Positions 53,058-62,351 of a DNA stretch of 64,000 nt are shown here, piece after piece; position 1 is the stretch's first letter, and every line of letters starts with the position of its first letter. The stretch covers positions 1,017,396-1,081,395 of the forward strand of contig NZ_LT841358.1 in NCBI RefSeq assembly GCF_900177045.1, read 5' to 3'. Position numbers and translations under genes: made by a program. The DNA comes from Candidatus Nitrosotalea okcheonensis (GTDB taxonomy: Archaea > Thermoproteota > Nitrososphaeria > Nitrososphaerales > Nitrosopumilaceae). Under the pieces are notes generated by a model. The model ran no database searches. It was given only the letters and a program-made list of their open reading frames with translations, and was not told the origin of the DNA.

Positions 53058-53219
53058 TTATTTTAGAATACATCCACACTTTGAACAAAATGAAGAACCA
53101 AAACGATTGTTGTTTCCGCAACTAGTACACGTAGATCTTGAAGACATCTCATCACTTCTTATTCCAGTAATCCAACGTTCTAGTTCCTTTCTTGGATATA
53201 GTATTTTTTTCACAGACAT
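53058..53219 (-). CDS. Zinc-ribbon protein or gene remnant
   Basis: The 53-residue frame MSVKKILYPRKELERWITGI... ends CTSCGNNNRF...CSKCGCILK, a zinc-ribbon with two CxxC knuckles. The reading frame extends about 30 codons further upstream to a stop. A different frame just beyond (MDNWKDYNEKLGNQ) suggests a frameshifted longer gene. It could be a remnant of a mobile-element or integrase protein, which often end in zinc ribbons in this group. Confidence 0.45.
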   Translation of the reverse strand: MSVKKILYPRKELERWITGIRSDEMSSRSTCTSCGNNNRFGSSFCSKCGCILK

Positions 53220-53404
53220 TGTTAGACGCTTCAATCCATTTGGATCAGTAACACCATTTAGCGAGATTATTGGTTTCCCAGCTTCTCGTTATAATCTTTC
53301 CAATTATCCATGAGACAGATGGTGGGAGAACTGATCCAAAGCTTCTCTGGTAGAATAATCTAGATCTTGTTGTTAGTTATGCGACAAAGCAGGGCAGCAC
53401 ATGC

Positions 53405-53758
53405 TTATTGTTTTGTAGTATCTTGATCCAGTTTTGCAGATCCGCCGATCTTAGAGTTGACCAAATTGCGTAGATCATCATCAGTCTTGCCTTCAGTATT
53501 TACGCCCAATGACTTGGCAAGTGTTTCAAGTTTTTGTCTCTCAGACATGACAGGTCCTGAGATATTGAGGTTAAACTCGCCTTTGGCTTTCTGTATTTCA
53601 TCGTGAACCATGTTTTTTGTTTTATCATATTGAGCCATGACTCGCGCAAGTTTTTTTGTTGCATCTGGTAATCTCTTGGTTCCAAGCAGCAATACCAAAG
53701 CTGCCAGAGCAATCATTATCCAGTCATTGCCTATGATATTGAGCGCAAAGTTGAGCAT
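53405..53758 (-). CDS. tatA: TatA/B-like twin-arginine translocase component
   Basis: The 117-residue protein has one N-terminal transmembrane helix (WIMIALAALVLLLG) followed by the hinge and amphipathic helix TKRLPDATKKLARVM, typical of TatA/TatB. A long polar C-terminal part follows. It forms the pore for export of folded proteins. No TatC gene is in this window. Confidence 0.85.
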   Translation of the reverse strand: MLNFALNIIGNDWIMIALAALVLLLGTKRLPDATKKLARVMAQYDKTKNMVHDEIQKAKGEFNLNISGPVMSERQKLETLAKSLGVNTEGKTDDDLRNLVNSKIGGSAKLDQDTTKQ

Positions 53759-53853
53759 GTGGTTATTGTCTTGTTTCTAAAATTAAAGCTTTCAGAGTAT
53801 GTTTTATACGTGATCAATCAGAAGATAAACTAGATCTTTCTATTTTGTGTCTC

Positions 53854-53922
53854 TTAACATAGAAACATCAAAACTCCAGATGTGACTAATGCAGTCACAA
53901 ATGCTACCAATATTTCACCCAT
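53854..53922 (-). CDS. Possible 22-aa membrane peptide
   Basis: MGEILVAFVTALVTSGVLMF followed by Leu-Cys is one hydrophobic helix with a single acidic residue at the start. Upstream, AAAGGAG ends about eight bases before the ATG, a good Shine-Dalgarno match in an archaeon with mostly leaderless genes. It is followed 96 bases later by tatA on the same strand, which has its own TATA-like TATAAAA. Small single-span peptides of this size often bind membrane complexes. Confidence 0.4.
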   Translation of the reverse strand: MGEILVAFVTALVTSGVLMFLC

Positions 53923-54178
53923 GTTATGACTCCTTTGGTTTAGACCTCTGTGCATAGACTTGGAATATTATTTTGTCAGATCTATCTTTCATTCCTAGCA
54001 TTCAACTTCTTTCCCAATTAGTGAGGAATTTATGGCGTCCTCAACCCATTCTGGCATATTTCTTAAAATTGGGCCACTTGTTTAGAGGGTCAATTGCATT
54101 AGTTCCCAGATCTGAAAAATATTCTAAAAAGATACAATTCGCATAGTTGAATGAAATTTTTTAGATAAGAATTGCCTT

Positions 54179-54187
54179 TTTTATATA
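54179..54187 (+). promoter_or_regulatory. TATA box of RelE-like gene
   Basis: TTTTATATAA is 20-28 bases before the ATG at 54207, consistent with a leaderless transcript. Confidence 0.55.
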
Positions 54188-54206
54188 AGCAGGCATAAAC
54201 TTTTCT

Positions 54207-54518
54207 ATGAAAGTATTTGGTGATAAAAAAGATTTCAATCCTGTTTTTTTAAGTCTGAATAGAAATAGCGCATTATTCAAAGATGTTAAAAATATAATTC
54301 ATAATCTAAAAAAAGATGTGATTCCAGGCGAGAGAATTAAGTTTAAACAAATTCCAAAATATTACATAATCAGACATGGTGTTGATAATGCATTTCATGT
54401 TTATCTTCCTAATGGAATGAGACTCATCTACTCGATAACAATCTACAAGGGAGAGAAAACCGCTTTTTTGATGGAATTAACTGATCATGGCAGATATGAG
54501 AAACGATTCAATTACTAG
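54207..54518 (+). CDS. RelE/ParE-superfamily toxin-like protein
   Basis: The 103-residue protein ends RLIYSITIYKGEKTAFLMEL then TDHGRYEKRFNY. The final pattern L[PN]x[GM]xRLIY...DHxxYEKRF is that of archaeal RelE-fold toxins, which cut mRNA on ribosomes. A palindrome-rich intergenic region and a small wHTH-like gene follow, so this may be a toxin-antitoxin pair with unusual gene order. Confidence 0.72.
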   Translation: MKVFGDKKDFNPVFLSLNRNSALFKDVKNIIHNLKKDVIPGERIKFKQIPKYYIIRHGVDNAFHVYLPNGMRLIYSITIYKGEKTAFLMELTDHGRYEKRFNY

Positions 54519-54528
54519 TATATTTTCA

Positions 54529-54568
54529 TACGTATAAATACATACGTTTACATATGTATTTATATGTA
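54529..54568. promoter_or_regulatory. Large AT-rich inverted repeat
   Basis: ATAAATACATA (54534-54544) and TATGTATTTAT (54553-54563) form a perfect 11-bp inverted repeat with an 8-base loop (CGTTTACA). It extends to about 16 bp per arm with one G:T mismatch. It lies between the RelE-like toxin and the wHTH gene and is a likely operator or transcription-stop hairpin. Confidence 0.7.
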
Positions 54569-54596
54569 GGTAGACACATGGTAATTATGAAGCAAG

Positions 54597-54947
54597 ATGC
54601 CCAAATCAGTTTTTAAAAATGAAGTGAGAGTCAACAAGAGCCTACAGAGTCATCCTGATCCAATACAGATTATGAACTATATTCTAGAAAATACTCAAAA
54701 ATTCAATCCTACTATTAGAAGCATCACAATAATTGAGAAGTTAATTTACGAGTACAAGGAATTTTCTACAAAAGATCAACTATATAAAAAATTGCCAAAA
54801 GGCATGCAGTACCCCATGTTTAACTTTATTTTAGAAATGCTAGAAAAAGAAAATAAGATAATGTTTGACAAGAATGGATCTTTTTTCTGGACAGGTCAAG
54901 CTAACCAAAAGCTACAACAAAGCCTTGATTCTGCAATGGAATACTGA
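54597..54947 (+). CDS. Predicted winged-helix-like protein, possible antitoxin
   Basis: The 116-residue protein has a helical, charged middle (about 20-105) with IIEKLIYEYKEFSTKDQLYK and MFNFILEMLEKENKIMF. These look like a winged-helix module (helices, then a wing ending DKNGSFFWTG). It follows the RelE-like gene and the palindrome. A DNA-binding antitoxin role is inferred. An overlapping ATG frame at 54578 confuses the exact start. Confidence 0.55.
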   Translation: MPKSVFKNEVRVNKSLQSHPDPIQIMNYILENTQKFNPTIRSITIIEKLIYEYKEFSTKDQLYKKLPKGMQYPMFNFILEMLEKENKIMFDKNGSFFWTGQANQKLQQSLDSAMEY

Positions 54948-55138
54948 TTGTATAATGCTTTAACCAACTACAAAAATGCTGTTTAATTTTTGAGAATTCC
55001 ACGAATTCGTGAATAGTAGACAACTCTGGTTTGTGGTGATTTAACAGTCCCTCAAATAGACCAAAGGGATTCTTCAAGTATGTTTTATGCATAAATCAGT
55101 TATTTCAAGGTACAAAAAACATAGCTAAGGTTGAAGAT

Positions 55139-56272
55139 TTAGACCAGCATGACTTGCTTTCTCTTGAGAAACACAAATCCCAATACAAACAACCCCGTTA
55201 CAAATAAAATAAGATAAGGAACAGAGCTTCCAAAAGAATTGGCAATTACTCCAATAATCAAGGGCCCAAATGCCCAGCCAATTCCAAATGTTGCCTCATA
55301 TGCACCAATCAACGCCCCCGCATTTTCTTTTGTCTTTCTTATGATAATTTCAAATGTTAATGGGAAATACACACTAAACCCAAACCCAAGCACCAGTACT
55401 GCAATGCTAAATTCCACCATAGAATGCGAGTAGAACAGTATCAACATTCCAGCAGATATGGATATGATAACAAACATGATACTGATAAGAAATTTCTTCA
55501 TGAGAAAGTTTGATGCTAACAGTGATACAAGACGAGAGATTCCAAATACAAAAAAGAGCAGCTCAATGTTTGATTCAGAGATTGATCGTTCACTCATAAA
55601 TGCTGGAAGTATTGCCAAAAATACCCCAAAGCTTACACTAGAAAACAAAAGAATTACAATAACTGTTGGAAATTTTATCAAGTGTTTTGCAGATGCAATG
55701 GACATCATTGCATTGCGAGTTGTTTTTCCATCTTTTGACAACATCAACGAGGAAATCAATGAGGTTGCAATTACAAATGCGGCAACTTGGAAGAGTACTC
55801 TATAAGATACATCAAAGTGTTCAAGCAAAAATGAACCGATGAGAGGTCCAATCATAAGGCCTGCAACAAAAAAAGCCATAAATCTAGAAATTGCTTTTAC
55901 GCGATTCTGAGGACTGGTAGATTGCGATATGATAGATTCGCACGGAGGCCAGAAAAACGAATGTGCAACTCCGACCATAGTTCTAAATATTATAATCTGT
56001 GGGATCGAGTCTGCAACAGACAACAAGCAAATTGATACAGAATCAAGAACTAGCCCAAGAGAAAGAAGAAGACCCTTGTTGAATCTGTCAAGCAGTAGCC
56101 CAACAAAAAGCGGGATGAACATGTAAGGAATAAAATTCGCAAACCCAATTACTCCAAGGTCAAAATATGATGCACCCAGATCCTTTGAGAATAGCGGAAC
56201 GATTGGATTGTGCATCCCATATGAAAATCCGACAATTAGCGCAATGACATAGACAAGAGTTACTTTATTCAT
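55139..56272 (-). CDS. Major facilitator superfamily transporter
   Basis: The 377-residue protein has about 12 transmembrane helices in two six-helix halves. The first half has the MFS loop LLLDRFNKGLLLSLGLVLDS (GxLaDRxGrk-like). It is a proton-coupled efflux or uptake pump; no substrate can be named. Two bases separate it from the upstream UbiE-like methyltransferase. Confidence 0.9.
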   Translation of the reverse strand: MNKVTLVYVIALIVGFSYGMHNPIVPLFSKDLGASYFDLGVIGFANFIPYMFIPLFVGLLLDRFNKGLLLSLGLVLDSVSICLLSVADSIPQIIIFRTMVGVAHSFFWPPCESIISQSTSPQNRVKAISRFMAFFVAGLMIGPLIGSFLLEHFDVSYRVLFQVAAFVIATSLISSLMLSKDGKTTRNAMMSIASAKHLIKFPTVIVILLFSSVSFGVFLAILPAFMSERSISESNIELLFFVFGISRLVSLLASNFLMKKFLISIMFVIISISAGMLILFYSHSMVEFSIAVLVLGFGFSVYFPLTFEIIIRKTKENAGALIGAYEATFGIGWAFGPLIIGVIANSFGSSVPYLILFVTGLFVLGFVFLKRKQVMLV

Positions 56273-56274
56273 CT

Positions 56275-56964
56275 TTACTTGTATGCTGCAACCATGATTG
56301 CGCCCCCAAGCATGCCTTTTTCAAACTCCACTCTTGAAAATCTTTCAAGAAGGAGCGACTCTAGTTTCTTGTTTTGTGGCCATAATTTGTACGTGCCATA
56401 CAAAGTGGCAAATTTTAGCCCAAGTCTTCCTCCACCAATGATTGCAAGTACAGGAAGTATCATCCTCAGGTAAAATGACACCCCTGCTCTAAGTACCGCA
56501 TTATCAGGCTTGCCTAGATCAACTATGACAAATCTTCCGCCTTTTTTTAGAACTCGATATATCTCAGATATTGCAATTCGGAGATTTATCGCATCTCTTA
56601 AAGAATATCCAGTAAGTACTGCATCAAATTTTTCGTCACGAAATGGAATGTGTTCAAAGACTCCGCATGTCAATACAGGTGTTACAGAAAATAATCTGCT
56701 GGTATTTTTGAGCATTGTTCTCAGTGGATCATACAATGTGATGTTGAGATCCCCATTACATATCTCAGATGCTGTCTTTGACATGTTACCAAAACCGGAA
56801 CCTGCATCAAGTACACTATCTCCCGGATGAACCCTATTTGTTATACCCCTTTGACGAAACTCAGAGTCCCTTCCAAGTGAAATCAAAGAATTAACCTTGT
56901 CATATACAGGAATTATTTTTTCCAACACATCTAGGACTTCGCCCCAATAACTTCCAAGGCCCAC
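56275..56964 (-). CDS. UbiE/COQ5-type SAM methyltransferase
   Basis: The 229-residue protein has the SAM loop VLDAGSGFGNMSKTASEI (motif I, about 48-65), VLTGYSLRDAINLRIA and GGRFVIVDLGKPDN, and the UbiE opening YDKVNSLISLGRD. It may methylate a quinone (menaquinone in these archaea). It shares a transcript with the MFS gene. Confidence 0.85.
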   Translation of the reverse strand: MGLGSYWGEVLDVLEKIIPVYDKVNSLISLGRDSEFRQRGITNRVHPGDSVLDAGSGFGNMSKTASEICNGDLNITLYDPLRTMLKNTSRLFSVTPVLTCGVFEHIPFRDEKFDAVLTGYSLRDAINLRIAISEIYRVLKKGGRFVIVDLGKPDNAVLRAGVSFYLRMILPVLAIIGGGRLGLKFATLYGTYKLWPQNKKLESLLLERFSRVEFEKGMLGGAIMVAAYK

Positions 56965-57093
56965 GCCAGTCTAGAAATAGTACGATATTATATGTCATCA
57001 CGGTTTTGGACAGATTAAGCTCAAAGGTTTTACTAGTTATCAATACAGTATCAGAACCAAAAATTAAATCATCCAAAAGCATTCCCTGTTCTA

Positions 57094-59604
57094 GTGCATT
57101 ATTGTCCCAAGTGCAAGTCAAAGATAGACGTTCAGCGTACATTTAATCAGAAAATACACTTTAGCTGTCCCAAGTGTAAAATTGAGGACATTATAGATTC
57201 CAAGAAGAATTTGGATGAGGTATTCCTAGAGTTTTTGATAAAGTTCGATAATGACGAGATACCAACCAAGAGCCAGTCAGAATCAACTCTAGAAAAAGAA
57301 GGCATCCTGCAGACAGAAGATGAAATAAACAAGATGATAGGAAGTGCCAAAATTGCAGATATTACAAGGTCTGTTCTTTTCTCAAAGAAACATTATGTAT
57401 CATACTTTAAGATAATAGAGGAACCCGAGCCTGAAATGGGCTCGGCTGTATCAGATTCAGGTCTTGATCAGCGCATAATCGATGTCGTGGAATCAAAAGG
57501 AATAAAGAAATTTTACAAATTTCAAGAAGAGGCCATACATCATATTGTCTCTGGTGACAACATAGTAATCACCGCACCCACCGCATCTGGAAAAACAGAA
57601 TCATTTGTGATACCAATCATTGAAAGAATAGGCAATTCAAAAAATCCAGTTTCCGCAATACAGGCAATTTTTGTTTACCCAACCAAGTCTCTTTCCCGCG
57701 ACCAGTATCCAAAGATAAAAGAAATTGCGGACAAGATGGGCATAAGATGTGCAGTATTTGACGGAGATACAAAACAAATGGAACGTGGAGAAATTCTTGT
57801 AAACCCTCCTCAAATCATAATAACTAACTTTGATGTATTACACTATCACTTGTGGCATCGAACTAGGTTTGCCGCCTTGTTTAATACAACCAAATTTCTT
57901 GCGGTTGATGAAGCGCATGTATACTCTGGAATATTTGGCTCTAATGTTCACTATATCATAAAAAGATTGAAACGAATTGCACCAAAGCTGCAAATGGTTG
58001 CAGCATCTGCAACACTAGAAAACGCATTACAGTTTTGCCAGATTTTATTTGGTGTAAAGATGATCCAAGTTTCAGGCTCTGGTAAGAAAGGCAAGATAGA
58101 ATTTTCAATGCTCTTTCCATCCCTGATGACCCAGCGTGCACTAATGATTGACATACTAAAGAAATTGACATCAAAACAACACAAAACGTTAGTGTTTACC
58201 AACTCACACCTTAATTCTGAACTTTTGGCACTGCAGGCAAGAAGGCAAAAAATAGACATCAAGGTTCATCGTGCAGGCCTAATGGCAAACTATAGAAGGT
58301 CGGTTGAAAACTTGTTCAAGACTGACAAGCTGCTTGCAATCTCTGCAACTCCCACACTTGAGCTTGGAATCGACGTAGGCAATGTGGATGGAGTCATATC
58401 ATCTACAATTCCAGTAAACAGACTCACGCAGAGGATTGGCAGGGCCGCAAGAAAAGGCCAGGGCGGATATGCATTTTTGATACTAGGCAATGATCCGATA
58501 TCCCAGTATTACAAGAATCACCCGGCAGATTATTTTGAGGATGTTGAGCAGATGTACATTGATCCAAAAAATCCCTTTGTTGAGGAATTCCAGGTTATTG
58601 CGATGGCTTGTGACAAGCCGATTGCAAAACATGAACTACCAGAACACAAAGATGTCATTGATAGACATGTTGGTGCAGGCAGTCTTGTCTTGATTGAAAA
58701 TAGGTATGTCCCAAATTATGATCAAATACAATCAATTTTGGAAGATTATAGCATAAGAGGAATAGGAAGATCAATTGACATTTTCCTAAATGGCAAAAAA
58801 GTTGGAGAGCGCGTATTGCCCATTGCATTAGAAGAGCTTCACCCGCAAGCAGTTTACTTTTTGGCAGGAATTAGATACAAAGTCAAAGAGACTGGATATC
58901 CAGAGAAGATGACCGCAAAGTTAGAGCATCTTCCAAAGAATTATCCATACTACACCAAGGCACTTACAGAAGAGTGGCCAACAATAGAGACGATTTTTGA
59001 GAAAAGACTCGTAAATGGTATCGAGGTTGCATTCTGCAAGCTACACATTCAGAAGCGTGTGTACGGTTATGTCAACTTGGAGTTGGGTCAAGAGTTAGGG
59101 CAGGGACAAAAAATAATTTTAGAAAAACCGCTTGATTATGATTTTGTGACAAAGGGAATTGTATTCAAGGCCCCAAGACCATTAGATGAGATCAACAAGG
59201 CAGAAAATGAAGAATATGTAGAGGCAAGCGGATACCATGCCACAGAGCATGTTATAATAGAAGGAAGCAACATGATAACAGGCGGCGTCTCACAAGACTT
59301 GGGCGGTATATCCCTTGGCACATCTGGCTTGATCTTTGTATACGATTCTGCAATAGGCGGAAATGGTGCAAGCAAGGCACTATATGACAGGCTTGAAAAG
59401 GCCTTTGAGCGAAGTCTGGACATAGTAGCAGAATGTCCTTGCAAGAGCGAGGCAGGTTGTCCACGCTGTACTTTTTCATACAGGTGCGGCAACAATAACG
59501 AATACCTTCACAAGTTATCAGCAAGAGAGATTCTACAGAGAATAATAGATGGTCAAAGAACGGAGGTGACAGAGCCTATAGAGGGCGACAAGCCTCTGGT
59601 ATGA
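57094..59604 (+). CDS. MrfA/Hrq1-like DEAD-box helicase with DUF1998
   Basis: The 836-residue protein opens with a zinc ribbon (YCPKCKSKID...CPKCKIED, about 3-30), followed by RecA1 with Walker A ITAPTASGKTES and DEAH (VDEAHVYSG). RecA2 has TNSHLNSELLALQARRQ and QRIGRAARKGQGG. The C-terminal DUF1998 has the four-Cys motif CPCKSEAGCPRC. MrfA and Hrq1 unwind damaged or crosslinked DNA 3' to 5'. The GTG start follows an intergenic region of about 130 bases. Confidence 0.92.
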   Translation: MHYCPKCKSKIDVQRTFNQKIHFSCPKCKIEDIIDSKKNLDEVFLEFLIKFDNDEIPTKSQSESTLEKEGILQTEDEINKMIGSAKIADITRSVLFSKKHYVSYFKIIEEPEPEMGSAVSDSGLDQRIIDVVESKGIKKFYKFQEEAIHHIVSGDNIVITAPTASGKTESFVIPIIERIGNSKNPVSAIQAIFVYPTKSLSRDQYPKIKEIADKMGIRCAVFDGDTKQMERGEILVNPPQIIITNFDVLHYHLWHRTRFAALFNTTKFLAVDEAHVYSGIFGSNVHYIIKRLKRIAPKLQMVAASATLENALQFCQILFGVKMIQVSGSGKKGKIEFSMLFPSLMTQRALMIDILKKLTSKQHKTLVFTNSHLNSELLALQARRQKIDIKVHRAGLMANYRRSVENLFKTDKLLAISATPTLELGIDVGNVDGVISSTIPVNRLTQRIGRAARKGQGGYAFLILGNDPISQYYKNHPADYFEDVEQMYIDPKNPFVEEFQVIAMACDKPIAKHELPEHKDVIDRHVGAGSLVLIENRYVPNYDQIQSILEDYSIRGIGRSIDIFLNGKKVGERVLPIALEELHPQAVYFLAGIRYKVKETGYPEKMTAKLEHLPKNYPYYTKALTEEWPTIETIFEKRLVNGIEVAFCKLHIQKRVYGYVNLELGQELGQGQKIILEKPLDYDFVTKGIVFKAPRPLDEINKAENEEYVEASGYHATEHVIIEGSNMITGGVSQDLGGISLGTSGLIFVYDSAIGGNGASKALYDRLEKAFERSLDIVAECPCKSEAGCPRCTFSYRCGNNNEYLHKLSAREILQRIIDGQRTEVTEPIEGDKPLV

Positions 59605-59666
59605 CGGAATAAAACTTGAAAGATCGAAATGATACAAATTATTAATATCATCAGCAATGAATTATC

Positions 59667-60491
59667 ATGGAAAAAGTTGCAATAGTAACTGGCAGTTCAA
59701 GCGGAATAGGTTTTGAGACTGCACTTGCATTGGCACGCGAAGGATACCGCACATATGCAACAATGCGGGATGTCAAAAAAGGAGACAGGATTCTAGACAT
59801 TGCAAAAAAAGAGAATCTTAAGATCAATGTAATAGAACTTGATGTCAATAATGAAAATACTATTAAAAAAGCAGTTGAATGCATAATAAGCGAAAAAAAG
59901 AGAATTGATGTTCTAGTAAACAATGCAGGTTATTTTCTGGTGGGATGTCTGGAAGATCTAACTATTTCAGACCTAAAGGATCAGTTTGAAACAAACTTTT
60001 TCGGAGTGGTAAGAACAATCCAGGCAGTACTGCCTACAATGCGCAGTCAAAAGTCAGGAACAATAGTAAACATAAGTTCGGTCGCAGGAAGAATAGGCTT
60101 TCCAGTTACTCCGGGATACATTAGCTCCAAGTTTGCATTGGAGGGTCTAAGTGAATCAATGCGATATGAACTGTTTCCGTTTGGAATAAGGACAATAATC
60201 ATAGAACCCGGAGTCATCAAGACAAACCTGTTTTCTACCCTGAAAAAGGCAACAAAAGCAGAGTCTCCATATAAAGACATGACTGAAAAAGTAATGAAGG
60301 GATTATTGATGATGTCAGAGATGGGAACCCCTCCACAAGAGGTTGCCAAGACAATTGTCAAAGCAGTTTCATCTGAGAATCCACTGCCACGCCATCCCGT
60401 TGGCAATGATGCAATAATGTTTCTAGAGGCAAAAAAAGACAAGACGGACATGGAGTTTGAAAATTACATAAAAAAAGAGCTTTTCAGCTAA
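59667..60491 (+). CDS. Short-chain dehydrogenase/reductase
   Basis: The 274-residue Rossmann protein contains VTGSSSGIGFETALALAR (TGxxxGIG, about 8), NNAGYFLVG, ISSVAGRIG (catalytic Ser) and the YISSKFALEGL catalytic Tyr-x-x-x-Lys. It reduces or oxidises a small alcohol/carbonyl with NAD(P). The substrate cannot be inferred. There is no strong neighbour link. Confidence 0.9.
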   Translation: MEKVAIVTGSSSGIGFETALALAREGYRTYATMRDVKKGDRILDIAKKENLKINVIELDVNNENTIKKAVECIISEKKRIDVLVNNAGYFLVGCLEDLTISDLKDQFETNFFGVVRTIQAVLPTMRSQKSGTIVNISSVAGRIGFPVTPGYISSKFALEGLSESMRYELFPFGIRTIIIEPGVIKTNLFSTLKKATKAESPYKDMTEKVMKGLLMMSEMGTPPQEVAKTIVKAVSSENPLPRHPVGNDAIMFLEAKKDKTDMEFENYIKKELFS

Positions 60492-60648
60492 AATACACCT
60501 TTTTTAATGTAATTTTACCAATACTAGAATATTATCGCATAAAATTCTATGAATATCACATGATTCTTTTGGTTAGATTGATATACGACATGAGAGCAAT
60601 TTTTGTCAAAGTCAACAGATTCAATCAAAAATTTAGTGATATTAAAAA

Positions 60649-62214
60649 ATGAAATGGAAAACCCTTCAACACAATGGCATTGCGTTTCTTCCGCCCTATG
60701 AATCAAAAGGCATAGCAATCAAGATCAAAGGAGAAAAAATTTCATTAAACATAGATGCAGAAGAGATGGCCTACCAGTGGGCAAAAAAGAAAGATACCCC
60801 TTATGTCAAGGACCAAGTCTTTCAAAAGAATTTTCTTTCCTATTTTGTAAAAACACTTCCTACAAATTTCAAAAACATTTCACTTGCGGATATTGACTTT
60901 TCTGAGGCATTCAGGATTGTGGACATGGAAAAAGATTCCAAGTTGACCATGACCAAGGAAGAGAAGAAAAAAATTGCAGCTACAAGAAAAGAGATTAAAG
61001 AAAAAATGAAGGCAATGTACGGCAAGGCAATAATTGATGGAAAAGAAGTTGATGTGGCCAACTGGATGGCAGAACCACCGGGCCTTTTCATTGGAAGAGG
61101 TGACCACCCATTGAGAGGCAAGTGGAAACCACGAATTACAGAAAAAGACGTTACACTAAATCTTGGAAAAGATGCCAAAATTCCCCCAGGCAAATGGGGC
61201 AAGATAATCCACGAGCAGGACTTTATGTGGCTCGCAAGCTGGGTGGACGTACTCACTGACAAGAGAAAATACGTATGGCTTTCCGATACATCAGATCTCA
61301 AGCAAGAGCGTGACAAGATGAAATATGACAAGGCAACAAAACTGGCTGCAGAAATAGACAAAGTGTTAGGCGCTGTGATAAAGAAAATGTCAGACAAGGA
61401 TGAGAAGGTACGAAGAGTTGCAACTGTTTGTTATTTGATTTACAAGACTGCAATGAGAGTAGGGGATGAAAAAGATCCGGATGAGGCAGACACTGTAGGT
61501 GCTACCACACTAAGAGTAGAACACATAAACCTAAAACCTGGTGTCATAGAGTTTGATTTCCTTGGAAAAGATAGTGTGAGATGGCAAAAGCCACTTCCAG
61601 TGACAGAACAGGACAAGATATTTTATGAAAATCTCAAAAAACTAACAGAAAAAAAGAAAAAGGATGATCTCATATTTGACGGAATTACATCAAGACATGT
61701 CAACGAGTTTCTCTCAGGCATAGTAAAGGGACTTACTGCAAAGGTATTCAGAACATATCTTGCAACACAGGTAGTTACAAACTATCTCAAAAAAGTTGAC
61801 AGTCTAAAATCAAAATCAGAAAACATCAAGATATACCATGCAAAATTAGCTAACTTGGAAGCTGCCATAACATGCAATCACAAGAGAACCATACCAAAGA
61901 ACTTTGATGAAACATTACAGAAAAAGCGTGAGTCGATCAAGAAATTAAAGGAGGTAAAACCCAAGACTGAGAAGCAAATTGAAAAACTAAAACAACGCGA
62001 AGAAAAATTAAAACTTGCGCTAGAATTGACAGAAAAAACGCGAGATTACAATTTGGGAACTTCACTTCGAAATTACATTGATCCAAGAGTAGTCAAAGCG
62101 TGGTCAGATTCAGTGGGACTAGAGTGGGAAAAACTTTACACCTCTGCATTACAAAAGAAATTCCAGTGGGTGTCAAAAGTGGATATCAACTGGAAAGAGA
62201 TTGCGCAAGTTTGA
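60649..62214 (+). CDS. topA: DNA topoisomerase IB
   Basis: The 521-residue eukaryote-type topoisomerase I is found in Thaumarchaeota. The N-terminal clamp (about 1-215) has WKTLQHNGIAFLPPYESKGI. The core has the catalytic Arg in YKTAMRVGDEKD, a Lys near the ESTGA-like loop, and the tyrosine in LGTSLRNYIDPRVVKAW (about 480). A charged linker helix (about 400-460) precedes the C-terminal domain. It nicks and religates one strand to relax supercoils. TopoIB in archaea is a lineage marker. Confidence 0.95.
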   Translation: MKWKTLQHNGIAFLPPYESKGIAIKIKGEKISLNIDAEEMAYQWAKKKDTPYVKDQVFQKNFLSYFVKTLPTNFKNISLADIDFSEAFRIVDMEKDSKLTMTKEEKKKIAATRKEIKEKMKAMYGKAIIDGKEVDVANWMAEPPGLFIGRGDHPLRGKWKPRITEKDVTLNLGKDAKIPPGKWGKIIHEQDFMWLASWVDVLTDKRKYVWLSDTSDLKQERDKMKYDKATKLAAEIDKVLGAVIKKMSDKDEKVRRVATVCYLIYKTAMRVGDEKDPDEADTVGATTLRVEHINLKPGVIEFDFLGKDSVRWQKPLPVTEQDKIFYENLKKLTEKKKKDDLIFDGITSRHVNEFLSGIVKGLTAKVFRTYLATQVVTNYLKKVDSLKSKSENIKIYHAKLANLEAAITCNHKRTIPKNFDETLQKKRESIKKLKEVKPKTEKQIEKLKQREEKLKLALELTEKTRDYNLGTSLRNYIDPRVVKAWSDSVGLEWEKLYTSALQKKFQWVSKVDINWKEIAQV

Positions 62215-62257
62215 GCAAGCTACATTTAATTGCATCAAGAATTTAGGCGTTATTTAT

Positions 62258-62351
62258 GCCGGGGTAGCTCAGCCTGGCCTAGAGTGCCAGTCCATACAAA
62301 AGGGTAATACTCATAATCTGGAGGTCGTGGGTTCGAAACCCACCCCCGGTA
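62258..62351 (+). tRNA. tRNA-Met (elongator, CAU) with 18-nt intron
   Basis: The acceptor GCCGGGG (62258-62264) pairs with CCCCGGT (one G:U), then the D-arm GCTC/GAGT, a T-arm GTGGG-TTCGAAA-CCCAC and discriminator A. The anticodon arm only closes if about 18 bases (62291-62308) are removed. CCAG plus ACTCATAA and TCTGG then gives a 5-bp stem and a normal loop with CAU, and a 76-base mature tRNA. The absence of the initiator's three G:C pairs in the stem favours elongator Met over initiator. Intron position at about 30/31 is non-canonical; its exact ends are inferred from pairing. Confidence 0.88.

Larger units (their letters stand above)
53759..54206. other. 450-base region with few features
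   Basis: The region between tatA and the RelE-like gene is AT-rich. It holds a 22-codon minus-strand frame (53854-53922, listed separately) and the promoter of the RelE-like gene at the right end. I see no RNA gene or other convincing coding sequence. Confidence 0.5.

Noticed and set aside
53107-53313. Plus-strand 68-codon ORF
   Set aside because: The opposite strand shows a zinc-ribbon pattern, so this frame is likely a shadow.
54901-55092. Minus-strand 63-codon ORF after the wHTH gene
   Set aside because: Partly overlaps the wHTH gene and shows no domain or promoter; kept out as unsupported.
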